Program-made: the position numbers and the translations under genes
Shown: positions 1-8,862 of the stretch, in pieces
How positions within the stretch are numbered: the first letter of the stretch is position 1
How the letters are laid out: each line of letters begins with the position of its first letter
Assembly (NCBI GenBank): GCA_900554845.1
Contig: USIY01000001.1
Span: 1-35,285, forward strand
Direction of reading: 5' to 3'
DNA from: an uncultured Bacteroidales bacterium
GTDB lineage: Bacteria; Bacteroidota; Bacteroidia; Bacteroidales; Muribaculaceae
Length of the DNA stretch: 35,285 bases
Notes under the pieces: model-generated
What the model saw: the letters and a program-made list of their open reading frames with translations, nothing else
Told to the model about the DNA's origin: nothing
The model's database searches: none

Positions 1-2
1 GT

Positions 3-1529
3 TGTTTGGGAATATTGCTTACCCTGTTTCTTGCAATTATGATCGGTTGCGGAAATAACCGTCATGATCTAAGGTCTTCCTCCGATAAACATAATTCCGA
101 GTCTGTCGCATTGGAAAAGCAAGGCGATACTCTTTGCGCAGGGACAAACTATTCTTCAGCTTTGTCCTCATATCTACAGTCACTCACAATTGCAAAAAAA
201 TATAATATAGACACCAGAATCCCGAAAATTTATCATAAAATAGGAGTGTTGTTCTCACGTGTCAACGACATCGAGACCGCCATACCTTATTACCGCAAAG
301 CTTTGGCACTGGTCAACGCTAAAGAAGATCCGGAACAATATTTCAAGACTCTCAACAACCTGGTATATGCATATTCTATCAAAGGGAACGCTGATTCAGC
401 AAGATATTTCAATTCTATCATTGCTTCAACTGTCAATCACAAAGAATCGTACAATTTCGATCATATGTTTAACACCGGGCTGATTTTTCAGATGGAGAAT
501 CAGCTTGATTCAGCTTTACAATGTTTCCACCTTGCCGCCGAGGCCGCGGAAACGCCTCCCATTGATGAACTTTCACAAGCGTCAGCATATTCTTCAATTG
601 CGGAAATATACAAAAATTTAAATCTTTATGACTCAGCAAGCCGATATTTGAGAATTAATGAAAAAATAGCGCGTAACGGCAACCATACCGATCTATTAGT
701 GATATCTTTACGTGATTTGGCTGACAATTACGCCGCAATGGGACATAAGGATAAAGCGATTGAAGCAAAACAGGAATATCTCGCGCTTGCAGACTCCATA
801 TTCAATCGCGATGAATTCACAAAAATGAAAAATGAACAAGGACTTTATGAACTGGAAAGCAAGTCTTCCACAATACGAAGTCTTTCAACGGTAAACGAAT
901 CCCAGAAGCATTGGATTCTAATGTTGGGAATCATCCTGGTAATACTTATAGCTTTTTCTATCACATTATGGTGGCAGAAAAGGAAATTGTCCAATACTTA
1001 CGCCGAATTATACGACCATAGCAGGAAGCAGCTCGAATCTGAAAATTACTTCAAGCACAAGATAGGAGTTCTGGAACAAGAACTTGCCGAGATAAAATCT
1101 AAAACATCTACGCCTCGCGATGAAACACCGCAACTTGAACGGCGTCTGATGCAAACCCAGGAACAACGAAACAAGATACTTGCTGCAATCAACAGGATAT
1201 TTGAAGAAACAGAAGATTATTGCACAATGGACTATACGATTGATTCTCTTGCCTCTTCCATCGATTCCAATGTGCGGTATGTGTCTGAAGTAATCAACAA
1301 CGAGTTCGGCAAGAATTTCCGGGCGCTTCTAAACGAATACCGTATCAAAAAGTCCATGATGATGCTCGAAGACAAAGAAAACTACGGACATCTCACTATT
1401 AAAGCCATATCCGAGATGGTAGGATATAAATCACAGTCCACATTCATATCCTTGTTCACCAAACAGACCGGTTTGAAACCAAGTCTCTATCAGTCTCTAT
1501 CACGAGACAAGGATCAGGGGACCCATTAA
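3..1529 (+). CDS. Membrane-tethered TPR regulator with C-terminal AraC-type HTH (5' end outside window)
   Basis: The frame is open to the window edge, so the true start is probably upstream; the first in-frame start codon seen is TTG at 6. Numbered from there, a hydrophobic stretch leads to a lipobox-like Met-Ile-Gly-Cys (Cys15). TPR-like helical repeats cover about 45-265, one membrane segment lies at 303-323, a coiled coil at about 330-395, and an AraC-type helix-turn-helix domain at about 405-500, ending in the family-typical GY.S.STF...F....G..P pattern. Such proteins in Bacteroidota are thought to sense something with the periplasmic TPR part and bind DNA in the cytoplasm. The signal and target genes are unknown. 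It converges tail to tail with ugd, 13 bases apart. Domain order is clear; the lipid anchor is inference. Confidence 0.85.
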   Translation, partial: CLGILLTLFLAIMIGCGNNRHDLRSSSDKHNSESVALEKQGDTLCAGTNYSSALSSYLQSLTIAKKYNIDTRIPKIYHKIGVLFSRVNDIETAIPYYRKALALVNAKEDPEQYFKTLNNLVYAYSIKGNADSARYFNSIIASTVNHKESYNFDHMFNTGLIFQMENQLDSALQCFHLAAEAAETPPIDELSQASAYSSIAEIYKNLNLYDSASRYLRINEKIARNGNHTDLLVISLRDLADNYAAMGHKDKAIEAKQEYLALADSIFNRDEFTKMKNEQGLYELESKSSTIRSLSTVNESQKHWILMLGIILVILIAFSITLWWQKRKLSNTYAELYDHSRKQLESENYFKHKIGVLEQELAEIKSKTSTPRDETPQLERRLMQTQEQRNKILAAINRIFEETEDYCTMDYTIDSLASSIDSNVRYVSEVINNEFGKNFRALLNEYRIKKSMMMLEDKENYGHLTIKAISEMVGYKSQSTFISLFTKQTGLKPSLYQSLSRDKDQGTH

Positions 1530-1542
1530 GCCCCCCGATAAA

Positions 1543-2844
1543 TCAATCTCTTCTGAAAATGTCCCTGGTATACACTTTGGAGGCTACATCATCCAGAATG
1601 GCCTCGTACCTATTCGCTATTATCGCCATAGATTCTCGTTTGAAACGCGCCAGATCATTCACCACTTCAGAACCAAAGAATGTCGAGCCGTCCTCCAACG
1701 TTGGTTCATAAACTATAACTTTAGCTCCTTTAGCTTTGATGCGCTTCATTACTCCCTGAATGGACGACTGTCTGAAATTGTCACTGTTAGACTTCATCGT
1801 CAGTCGAAAAACACCAATCACGCACGGACGCTCTTTGTTCTGATTGTATATATCGTTATTGATATAATATCCGGCCATACGAAGCACCTGATCCGCAATA
1901 AAATCCTTACGCGTTCGATTACTTTCGACTATTGCCGACATCATGTTCTGAGGAACATCCGCATAATTGGCCAACAATTGTTTGGAATCCTTAGGCAGAC
2001 AGTATCCTCCATAACCGAAACTCGGATTATTGTAATGTGTCCCGATTCGGGGATCAAGACCGATGCCGTCTATTATGGATTTTGAATCCAATCCTTTGAC
2101 CTCGGCGTATGTGTCCAATTCATTAAAATAGCTCACACGCAACGCCAGATATGTGTTGGCGAATAATTTTACAGCTTCAGCTTCTTTAATGCCCATAAAT
2201 AGCGTAGGAATATTTTTCTCAAGGGCTCCTTCCCTCAGAAGTTTCGCAAATTCATGAGCGGCTTCGTCAAGTTTTTCCAAATCCGTAACTTTCAGAATAG
2301 CCTCGTTTTCCTCAGCATATTCTGGATTATCCACAATTTTCGGGATTCCCGCTATGATTCGCGAAGGATACAAATTATCATACAGAGCTTTACTTTCACG
2401 TAAGAATTCAGGGAAAAACAACAAATTGAATCTCCTTACCCCTTTTTTTGCATAATCCAGATACAATGACCTGCAATATCCTACCGGTATAGTGGACTTA
2501 ATGACCATAACAGCGTCCGGATTAACGCTGAGAACCAAATTTATAACATCTTCTATACAGTGTGTGTCAAAATGATTCTTAATCGGATCATAATTGGTAG
2601 GAGCTGCTATTACGACAAAATCCGCCTCTCTGTAAGCTGAGGCACCGTCAAGTGTAGCCACAAGATCCAAATCCTTTTCCGTAAGATATTGTTCTATATA
2701 ATCATCCTGTATCGGTGATTTTCGCTTATTAATCATTTCCACCTTCTCAGGCACAACATCCACGGCCGTCACCTGATTGTGCTGCGCCAGCAAGGTAGCC
2801 AGACTCATCCCTACATAACCGGTTCCCGCCACTGCGATTTTCAT
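1543..2844 (-). CDS. ugd: UDP-glucose 6-dehydrogenase
   Basis: Nucleotide-sugar dehydrogenase that oxidises UDP-glucose to UDP-glucuronate with two NAD+, supplying polysaccharide synthesis in the cytoplasm. The 433 residues show an N-terminal Rossmann GxGxxG (Gly8, Gly10, Gly13), the FFPEFLRE segment at about 143-150, the EAVKLFAN helix with Lys226 and Asn230, and the catalytic cysteine Cys282 in GYGGYCLPKD. The C-terminal UDP-binding domain follows from about 320. The related UDP-ManNAc and GDP-mannose dehydrogenases share this layout, so the exact substrate is not proven; the PEFLRE and GYGGYC motifs and the length favour UDP-glucose. It stands alone, divergent from the symporter gene, with a promoter match upstream and a 16-base palindrome directly before the ATG. 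Confidence 0.9.
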   Translation of the reverse strand: MKIAVAGTGYVGMSLATLLAQHNQVTAVDVVPEKVEMINKRKSPIQDDYIEQYLTEKDLDLVATLDGASAYREADFVVIAAPTNYDPIKNHFDTHCIEDVINLVLSVNPDAVMVIKSTIPVGYCRSLYLDYAKKGVRRFNLLFFPEFLRESKALYDNLYPSRIIAGIPKIVDNPEYAEENEAILKVTDLEKLDEAAHEFAKLLREGALEKNIPTLFMGIKEAEAVKLFANTYLALRVSYFNELDTYAEVKGLDSKSIIDGIGLDPRIGTHYNNPSFGYGGYCLPKDSKQLLANYADVPQNMMSAIVESNRTRKDFIADQVLRMAGYYINNDIYNQNKERPCVIGVFRLTMKSNSDNFRQSSIQGVMKRIKAKGAKVIVYEPTLEDGSTFFGSEVVNDLARFKRESMAIIANRYEAILDDVASKVYTRDIFRRD

Positions 2845-2860
2845 AATATAAATTTATATT
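2845..2860. repeat. 16-base perfect AT palindrome before ugd
   Basis: AATATAAATTTATATT is fully self-complementary and abuts the ugd start codon (CAT at 2842-2844 on the plus strand). It would lie in the 5' untranslated region of the ugd mRNA if the promoter at 2898-2927 is used. It could be an operator, a weak RNA hairpin, or chance in AT-rich sequence. Confidence 0.4.
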
Positions 2861-2897
2861 TAGTTTTCTATATTTTCACAATAAATTCTAACTATTC

Positions 2898-2927
2898 GCA
2901 AAATTAGCAAAAATCCTACAATATCAA
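2898..2927 (-). promoter_or_regulatory. Predicted ugd promoter (Bacteroidales type)
   Basis: On the minus strand TAATTTTGC (2906 to 2898) matches the -7 consensus TAnnTTTG. A TTG lies 18 bases upstream (2927 to 2925), close to the -33 position. The predicted transcript starts near 2891 and carries about 47 untranslated bases. Confidence 0.55.
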
Positions 2928-2964
2928 GTAAGAAGTTTCGATAAATAATCATAAACCTTGTATA

Positions 2965-4173
2965 ATGAAGCACAAAATAAAAATAGGATTGCTTGGATGG
3001 ATCCTTGTGGCCATACCTCTTGGCATCGGTGTCGGATATGTCGCCCCTATGTGGTTTGCACGTTTGTTCGCATCTTTCAACGGGGTGTTCTCTCAATTCC
3101 TTGGATTCATGATCCCTTTGATAATCGTAGGATTCGTAACTCCCGCGATAGCCGATGTTGGATCCAAAGCCGGAAAACTCCTGATCGCCACGGCATTATT
3201 GGCCTATTTCATGACATTCTTTGCAGGAATGCTGTCGTATTTCACAGGTGAATGGACATTCCCTTCTCTTATTGGAGGGGAACAGACCTTGGCACAAGTG
3301 GAATCTGACTCATCCGGAATCGCTCCATATTTCAACATTGAAATTCCGGCAATAATTCCGGTCATGACGGCATTGGTACTGGCATTTATGCTTGGTTTAG
3401 GAATTGCATTTTCCAAGGGTCATGCCTTGCGAAACCTCGCGTATGAATTTCGAGACATCGTAGCAAAAACCATACGTGTTGCAATCTTGCCCCTCCTTCC
3501 CTTTTACATTTTCGGAATCTTCATGATTATGACAATAGACGGGAATGTCGGCGTAATTCTCCAGACATTCATTAAAATCATAATTGTCATTTTTATCCTT
3601 CATATCTTCATACTGCTCTTGCAGTATTGCATAGCGGCATGCTTCAACCGCAAGAATCCGTTTAAAATGCTGGGCACAATGATGCCGGCGTATTTCACAG
3701 CACTCGGTACACAAAGTTCTGCGGCCACAATTCCTGTCACATTACGACAGACTGTCAAGATGGGAGTAAATGAGGACATCGCAGGATTTGTTGTTCCACT
3801 GTGCGCCACGATACATATGTCAGGATCCGCTTTAAAGATCACGGCTTGCGCTCTGGCTTTGCTCATTATGCACGGGCAACCACATGATTTGTCGCTTTTC
3901 CTGCATTTTTGCGCCATGCTGGGAGTAACCATAGTCGCCGCCCCCGGAATTCCGGGTGGCTCAATTATGGCTTCCTTGGGAATACTTTCGTCAATACTTG
4001 GGTTTGACCAGCAAATGATCGCTCTGATGATAGCCCTTTATATATCGATGGACTCATTCGGAACCGCATGCAATGTCACCGGTGACGGTGCGATAGCTGT
4101 CATAATGAACAGATTCTTTGCTCCGAAACGGCCTAAAGTCGTAATTGCCGATCAGAAGGTCCATGATGCATGA
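2965..4173 (+). CDS. Dicarboxylate/amino acid:cation symporter (DAACS family)
   Basis: Inner-membrane secondary transporter of 402 residues with about eight hydrophobic segments plus re-entrant-like stretches. The glutamate-transporter fold signs are a serine-rich re-entrant segment (TALGTQSSAATIPVT, about 247-261) and the late conserved stretch with MDSFGTACNVTGDGA (about 355-369), equivalent to the substrate and sodium site of GltP/GltPh-type proteins. The likely job is sodium- or proton-coupled uptake of a dicarboxylate or acidic/neutral amino acid; the substrate cannot be read from sequence. It is a single gene divergent from ugd and ends only 4 bases from the convergent mutS2. I found no good TAnnTTTG promoter on this strand in the 120-base upstream gap. 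Confidence 0.87.
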   Translation: MKHKIKIGLLGWILVAIPLGIGVGYVAPMWFARLFASFNGVFSQFLGFMIPLIIVGFVTPAIADVGSKAGKLLIATALLAYFMTFFAGMLSYFTGEWTFPSLIGGEQTLAQVESDSSGIAPYFNIEIPAIIPVMTALVLAFMLGLGIAFSKGHALRNLAYEFRDIVAKTIRVAILPLLPFYIFGIFMIMTIDGNVGVILQTFIKIIIVIFILHIFILLLQYCIAACFNRKNPFKMLGTMMPAYFTALGTQSSAATIPVTLRQTVKMGVNEDIAGFVVPLCATIHMSGSALKITACALALLIMHGQPHDLSLFLHFCAMLGVTIVAAPGIPGGSIMASLGILSSILGFDQQMIALMIALYISMDSFGTACNVTGDGAIAVIMNRFFAPKRPKVVIADQKVHDA

Positions 4174-4183
4174 TGTTTCATGC
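4168..4183. terminator. Hairpin holding both convergent stop codons
   Basis: GCATGA-TGTT-TCATGC forms a perfect 6-bp stem with a 4-base loop. The symporter TGA (4171-4173) lies in one arm and the mutS2 stop (4178-4180, minus strand) in the other; the loop is the whole intergenic space. There is no clear U-tract, so it may be only a weak bidirectional terminator or 3'-end stabiliser. Confidence 0.35.
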
Positions 4184-6661
4184 CAAAGTAACGACAGTTA
4201 TTCCGGCGCCTCCAAAACGAATGTCTTCGTCCTCAAAATGCTCTATGGCCGGATTGGCCTTAAGCTGCTGGCGGATCAACGTCTTCAATATGCCATGCCC
4301 AGTACCGTGAAGAATACGCACTTTGTCGGCTTGAAACTGTATAGCGTCATCAATAAAGTACATCACAGCCTGCAATGCTTCATCCGCCCGCATACCGCGG
4401 ACATCTATTTCGCGTCGGAAATTCAATTGTCGGTTACGGCTTTCCGATGATGTGGAAGCCCCCGTACCCAATGCTCCCGTTAAAGCCGACGGCTTAGGTT
4501 TTCGTGTCGCCTTGAGTCTTGACAATTCAACAAAAGTACGTAAAGAGCCGAATGCTACCTCCGCTTTCTTCCCTTTTATCGAAAGAATTTCCCCGGGAGT
4601 ATTATTTCCTTCCATTACGACAAAATCGCCTGCCGTAAGTTCTTTCTTGGCCTGTGGTTTGGCTTCCTGCTCTACGACGGAAAGCTTCTTGTTACGGCTT
4701 TTATGTTTCAAAGGTTTCAGTCTTTCCGGGATCTTGTCCCGGTCATTGCCTTTAGAATCAAGCGTATCGTTGATATATTCTTTCAATTCTGAACGCAAAG
4801 CCTTTGTTTTCTCCTTTTCAGCCTGAGCGTTGCGTATGTCCAGGATAGTGCGTTCTATTTTGGCATTCAAGCCTTCGACAATGTCCCTGGCTTCCTTTCG
4901 AGCTTCGTCTATTATAGCCCGTCGCTGTGCTTTCAGATCACCCGCCTGCTCCTCATATTTTTCCAGAATAGAATCAAGCCGCGACTCTTTGTCCTTTATT
5001 ACTTGCCGTTTAGAGTTCCAATATCTCCTGTCACGGGCGATATCCGAAAGATACTTGTCAATGTTGACATAGTCACTGCCGACAATTTCTTTAGCATTGG
5101 CTATTACATCTTGCGGCAAGCCCATCTTATGCGCTATGTCCAGCGCAAAAGAGCTACCGGGATTGCCTATTTCAAGTTTATAAAGAGGCTGAAGATGCTG
5201 CCTGTCGTACAACATGGCACCGTTAACAAATCCCTCTGTGTTATCAGCAAAAGTCTTCAGATTCTGATAATGGGTTGTCACTATTCCAAATGCTCCGGAA
5301 GAACCCAGCTTTACCAATATAGCCTGAGCCATGGCGCCTCCGATCTGAGGTTCTGTTCCCGAACCCATCTCATCAGCCAAGAAAAGCGTGCGGCTTTCGC
5401 AATGCTGCAGAAAGAAACGCATATTGCGCAAATGCGACGAATATGTGCTTAATTCATTTTCAATCGATTGCTCGTCACCTATATCTATCATCAAGGTACG
5501 GAAAAGCCCCATATGGGAATTTTCGTAAACAGTCGGCATCATGCCGCATTGCATCATATATTGAACTATAGCCACCGTTTTTAGAGTCACGGACTTTCCT
5601 CCGGCATTGGGACCAGAGATAACCAAAATTCTATTGCTACTGTTCAAATTTATTGTCAACGGCACAACTTCCTTCCCGGCGCCCCTCAATGAGAGAAGCA
5701 TCCCTGGATGAACGGCATGATACCATTCAAGTTCCGGCTTATCGACAATATGCGGCATCCGGGCATCTGTATCTATCGCGAATTTGGCCTTGGCCATAAC
5801 AAAGTCCAGTCGACCCAACAGATTACAAGAATCAATTATATCCTCTATGTATGGACGTATTTGCGTTGCGATGGAAGTAAGAATTTTGACTTCTTCATGT
5901 TTCTCTTCCATCTCTAATTCCCGTAGACGGTTGCCTGCCTCCACCACTTCGGCAGGTTCAATATAGACAGTCTTGCCAGTAGCGCTCTCATCATGAACGA
6001 TGCCGTTTATTTCGCGTTTATTTCCGGCATTTACAGGAATGACCATACGGCCGTCTCTTATTGACGGAGTCACATCCTTGTCAATAAGACCTTCTTTTAC
6101 GGCACGATCGAGAACTGAGCGCATCATCCTTTGCATAGAGCCTGCAGAGCGTTTGATCTGCTGACGGATTTCATACAATCCCGGCGACGCCGTATCCTTG
6201 ATTTCCCCGAATTTATTTATCGCCGCCGATATTGTCGAGAGCAATGAAGGGAATGACCGGATCTCACTCAATTCCTGCGCCAATGCTGGATAAATACTAT
6301 TGTCTTCCCCTGTGTTTTCGGAATCAGTTTCACAATAAAAATTTCGGACTTCATTGAATGACACCAGAATCTGATATAATTTATACAGTCTTTCCGCGGA
6401 CATAAACGATCCCTCAGCTTTTATCTCTGACAGGTAAGGGGCAACGTCATGTGAAGAAGGCATTACATATGGTGCGGATGAATTGATTATCGACATCATT
6501 TCAGCCACACAATCAAGTTCATGGCATATATGACTGTAATTGACGGAAAAGGCCATGTCAGTGACATAGTCTTTTCCCATACGCAATCCGCATAGCTCCA
6601 TTAAATCTCTGCGGACGGTGTCAAATCCTATTTTAGATTCGAAATTATTCGGATATATCAT
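4178..6661 (-). CDS. mutS2: MutS2 family ATPase/endonuclease with Smr domain
   Basis: An 827-residue MutS2, the paralogue of MutS that lacks the mismatch-reading domain; family members act on recombination intermediates or on collided ribosomes. Order of parts: helical core and clamp at about 1-340, Walker A GPNAGGKS at 350-357, the ELSTYSSHL signature at 403-411, Walker B LFLADE at 426-431, a long charged coiled coil at about 505-640, a basic KOW-like linker, and a C-terminal Smr nuclease domain from about 751 with DVRG (Asp753) and HGTGHG (785-790). All expected motifs are intact and the length is slightly above the usual 780-800. It lies 32 bases downstream of the universal stress protein gene and is probably co-transcribed with it. 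Confidence 0.95.
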   Translation of the reverse strand: MIYPNNFESKIGFDTVRRDLMELCGLRMGKDYVTDMAFSVNYSHICHELDCVAEMMSIINSSAPYVMPSSHDVAPYLSEIKAEGSFMSAERLYKLYQILVSFNEVRNFYCETDSENTGEDNSIYPALAQELSEIRSFPSLLSTISAAINKFGEIKDTASPGLYEIRQQIKRSAGSMQRMMRSVLDRAVKEGLIDKDVTPSIRDGRMVIPVNAGNKREINGIVHDESATGKTVYIEPAEVVEAGNRLRELEMEEKHEEVKILTSIATQIRPYIEDIIDSCNLLGRLDFVMAKAKFAIDTDARMPHIVDKPELEWYHAVHPGMLLSLRGAGKEVVPLTINLNSSNRILVISGPNAGGKSVTLKTVAIVQYMMQCGMMPTVYENSHMGLFRTLMIDIGDEQSIENELSTYSSHLRNMRFFLQHCESRTLFLADEMGSGTEPQIGGAMAQAILVKLGSSGAFGIVTTHYQNLKTFADNTEGFVNGAMLYDRQHLQPLYKLEIGNPGSSFALDIAHKMGLPQDVIANAKEIVGSDYVNIDKYLSDIARDRRYWNSKRQVIKDKESRLDSILEKYEEQAGDLKAQRRAIIDEARKEARDIVEGLNAKIERTILDIRNAQAEKEKTKALRSELKEYINDTLDSKGNDRDKIPERLKPLKHKSRNKKLSVVEQEAKPQAKKELTAGDFVVMEGNNTPGEILSIKGKKAEVAFGSLRTFVELSRLKATRKPKPSALTGALGTGASTSSESRNRQLNFRREIDVRGMRADEALQAVMYFIDDAIQFQADKVRILHGTGHGILKTLIRQQLKANPAIEHFEDEDIRFGGAGITVVTLA

Positions 6662-6693
6662 TTATTTGAGAAGATCTTGAACTCTAACAGGGT

Positions 6694-7614
6694 TTAATCC
6701 TTGCTGACGGGCAACGCCAACATTGGAAGATCAAGCGCAAAAAGACACTGATGCGCTACAGAGGGCCTGAACAATCTGGTGAAAATCCCCGCCTTTCGGT
6801 TGGGAGCTATGACCAAATCAATCTTATTTTCCTTTATAAAGTCATCTATCTGATCGTTGATCTTCGATTCCTCCAAAAGGGCCTGATGAAATTGTATGTT
6901 GGGCCATGCCTTACAAAGCTTGTCATACAGTTGTTCCAGCTTGGCTTTTGCCTCGATCATATTCCGATGCGTTATCGGCATGAGCCACACATCCGCCTTC
7001 GGAGAATCGAACGTCTTCATCATATTCTCAAGACCGAGAACATCATATTGCTCCAATGTGCAGAACATCAGGAAGCGTCCCAAATGCATCATGTCTTCCT
7101 GTGAATAATTGTCAGGAATTGTGAACACCGGAACTTGACATGAATCAAGTACTTCCGCGGCAACACTACCTATTAGCTCTTCCTCCTTCTTGTTAATGCC
7201 TCTGGTGGACATAACCACAAGCTTAGGATCATTCTCGCGACAGTATTCCAGGATCTCCTCTTCAGCCACACCTTGTCGCAACAACGATGAATATCTTATA
7301 TCAGGCAATTCCCCGCGTTGCTGCATCTGATTCAAATTCGCCCGAAACTTCTTGAATCTATGCTCGGCAATTCTCAGAATATCCCGGTTCTCCATCGCCT
7401 CACGCATAATCTCATCGGTAGGGTCATATACGCCAAGATATTCCTCATCTATACTCTCGCCATACCAAGCCGACGGATAGACATGAAGTATTACCGGATT
7501 CACTTCCATGACCCGGGCAAAATGAAAGCCGGCCCTTATGGCCAGCATCGAAGAATCAGAAAAATCGACGGGAATGAGCAAATGTTTGCTCATTCCCGAA
7601 CGTGATGCATCCAT
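6694..7614 (-). CDS. Universal stress protein, tandem UspA domains
   Basis: A 306-residue cytoplasmic protein with two Usp folds. The first (about 8-160) begins HLLIPVDFSDSS and has VMSTRG plus a downstream Gly-Ser resembling the ATP-binding G-2x-G-9x-G(S/T) loop. The second (about 170-306) is shorter and diverged, with VIAPNRKAG near its end. Family members respond to stress and starvation, often binding ATP or AMP; no enzyme activity can be assigned. The ATG at 7614 shares one base with the stop of the upstream HTH gene (TAATG), suggesting translational coupling. An internal ATG at 7593 (residue 8) is an equally plausible start. mutS2 follows 32 bases downstream. Confidence 0.85.
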   Translation of the reverse strand: MDASRSGMSKHLLIPVDFSDSSMLAIRAGFHFARVMEVNPVILHVYPSAWYGESIDEEYLGVYDPTDEIMREAMENRDILRIAEHRFKKFRANLNQMQQRGELPDIRYSSLLRQGVAEEEILEYCRENDPKLVVMSTRGINKKEEELIGSVAAEVLDSCQVPVFTIPDNYSQEDMMHLGRFLMFCTLEQYDVLGLENMMKTFDSPKADVWLMPITHRNMIEAKAKLEQLYDKLCKAWPNIQFHQALLEESKINDQIDDFIKENKIDLVIAPNRKAGIFTRLFRPSVAHQCLFALDLPMLALPVSKD

Positions 7615-7868
7615 TATTGCTTCTGTTCCTCAAGGATCTTTATTGCCATATCATAGATTGTGGTGTCATCCAATACAACGATTCCACCATCGGGACCTGG
7701 TTCGATATGCAGAGCGGCGTTCTTGCCGAATTCATAATTAACTCCACCAAAGTAATTGCGTACGGTTTGCACGGTTACGTTCAGTGCGTCTGCAATACGA
7801 TGTGTGGAGCCGTCGGGGAGACTGTCCTTGATGCGACGAAGCTCATTGAATGTGATTGTCTTGCTCAT
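7614..7868 (-). CDS. Small helix-turn-helix DNA-binding protein
   Basis: An 84-residue protein. Residues about 23-41 (THRIADALNVTVQTVRNYF) form a textbook helix-turn-helix. A glycine- and acid-rich middle follows (VDD-like ...GGIVVLDDTTIYD), then a short C-terminal helix. I do not recognise a named family; small HTH proteins of this type occur in Bacteroidales. It is the first gene of an apparent trio with the universal stress protein (stop and start overlap by one base) and mutS2, so it may regulate its own operon; that is inference. The 190-base AT-rich region upstream gives no clean promoter match. Confidence 0.72.
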   Translation of the reverse strand: MSKTITFNELRRIKDSLPDGSTHRIADALNVTVQTVRNYFGGVNYEFGKNAALHIEPGPDGGIVVLDDTTIYDMAIKILEEQKQ

Positions 7869-8058
7869 GATCGTGTGTATTGAGTGTTTAATTTATACAG
7901 TATATGTCGAGTCCTTGGATTTATTGTTAATTCGGTTTCTCGCAGTGCTAAATTATAACATTTTTCCATTATAACAAAAACATAACTAAACATTTTTGAA
8001 ATAATTATTAATGTTTTAAAACATATAATTTGCACATCCAACATTATACTCCTGATTA
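7869..8058. other. AT-rich spacer between batE and the HTH-usp-mutS2 genes
   Basis: A 190-base gap with no credible ORF. It holds a perfect 14-base palindrome, ATGTTTTAAAACAT (8011-8024), and repeated AACATTTTT-type words near 7958 and 7990. It must contain the end of the Bat transcript and the start of the next one. Two TATGTTTT sequences on the minus strand only partly match the -7 consensus, so I do not place a promoter. Confidence 0.45.
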
Positions 8059-8862
8059 TCAGATTGGTTCGAAATTATCATCTCTAATCCATCCCACATA
8101 ATCGTTATTAAGTCTCACTTTATACCATTCCGGTCTACCATCTTTTCCCTCCTCTGTGTCCATGATCTGCAACACGGTTCCTTGAGTAAGGGGCGAAGAC
8201 ACAGTCTTTGCCGATGTCGACGGATCTGAACGAAGCTCTATCTTATACTCTGTAATGACGCCCTCATTCCGCTTGTCGGCCGCATGCGCTCCCATAAAGG
8301 CGAATATCAGAAACAGAACGCTAAGTCCCAGCATGGTCAGACCCCCGAAGAACCCAATCTTTCTAACCCATACAACTCCTGTAAACACATATAACGCCAC
8401 ACATATACAGAACAACACAAAAGTGACTCCGCTCCATATGGACCATGTGTTAGAGAGATGTCGTTTGGTAATGTATTGTTTGACAGTCATAAAAAAGGAC
8501 GGATCCTCAGCCACTACAGATGCCTTTTTACCCTTCAACTCGGCACGGTTTGCATCCTGAACACGACTCTCGACATACTTTATATTCTCTCTCGCCTCTC
8601 CGTTGGAAGGATTCATTTGCAGGGCTCGCTGATAACAGATCATGGCTTTCCCGAGATTCCCTGAACGAGTATAGGCCTGTCCCATATTGAACAACAATGC
8701 CGACGAAGTGCCGTAAGATTTCTCAATCTGCCGGTAACACTCAATGGCTTTGCCGTAGTCTCCGTCCTTATAAGCCTTTGCCGCATCTTCCAACGGACCG
8801 GCATGCATTGTCAACACGCATGCCATAAGCATTAAAAAAGTATATTTTATCTTATTTGCCAT
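8059..8862 (-). CDS. batE: BatE-like TPR/SH3 protein
   Basis: Last gene of the Bat operon. I chose the ATG at 8862 because it gives a proper signal peptide (MANKIKYTFLMLMACVL...); the ATG at 8895 would place 11 extra residues before it. The 267-residue product has TPR repeats at about 28-110 (AAKAYKDGDYGKAIECY and a second copy with QALQMNP-like ends), two membrane segments at about 135-200, and a C-terminal bacterial SH3 domain at about 205-267 (LRSDPS..., WYKVRL, YVGWI). It overlaps the end of batD by 11 bases. In Bacteroides fragilis the Bat genes contribute to aerotolerance. The TPR and SH3 parts are likely periplasmic; partners are not known from sequence. Confidence 0.88.
   Translation of the reverse strand: MANKIKYTFLMLMACVLTMHAGPLEDAAKAYKDGDYGKAIECYRQIEKSYGTSSALLFNMGQAYTRSGNLGKAMICYQRALQMNPSNGEARENIKYVESRVQDANRAELKGKKASVVAEDPSFFMTVKQYITKRHLSNTWSIWSGVTFVLFCICVALYVFTGVVWVRKIGFFGGLTMLGLSVLFLIFAFMGAHAADKRNEGVITEYKIELRSDPSTSAKTVSSPLTQGTVLQIMDTEEGKDGRPEWYKVRLNNDYVGWIRDDNFEPI

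Noticed and set aside
4452..5452. Several plus-strand open frames inside mutS2
   Set aside because: They are shadows of mutS2, whose motifs are intact over the same bases; the translations are low-complexity or cysteine-rich.
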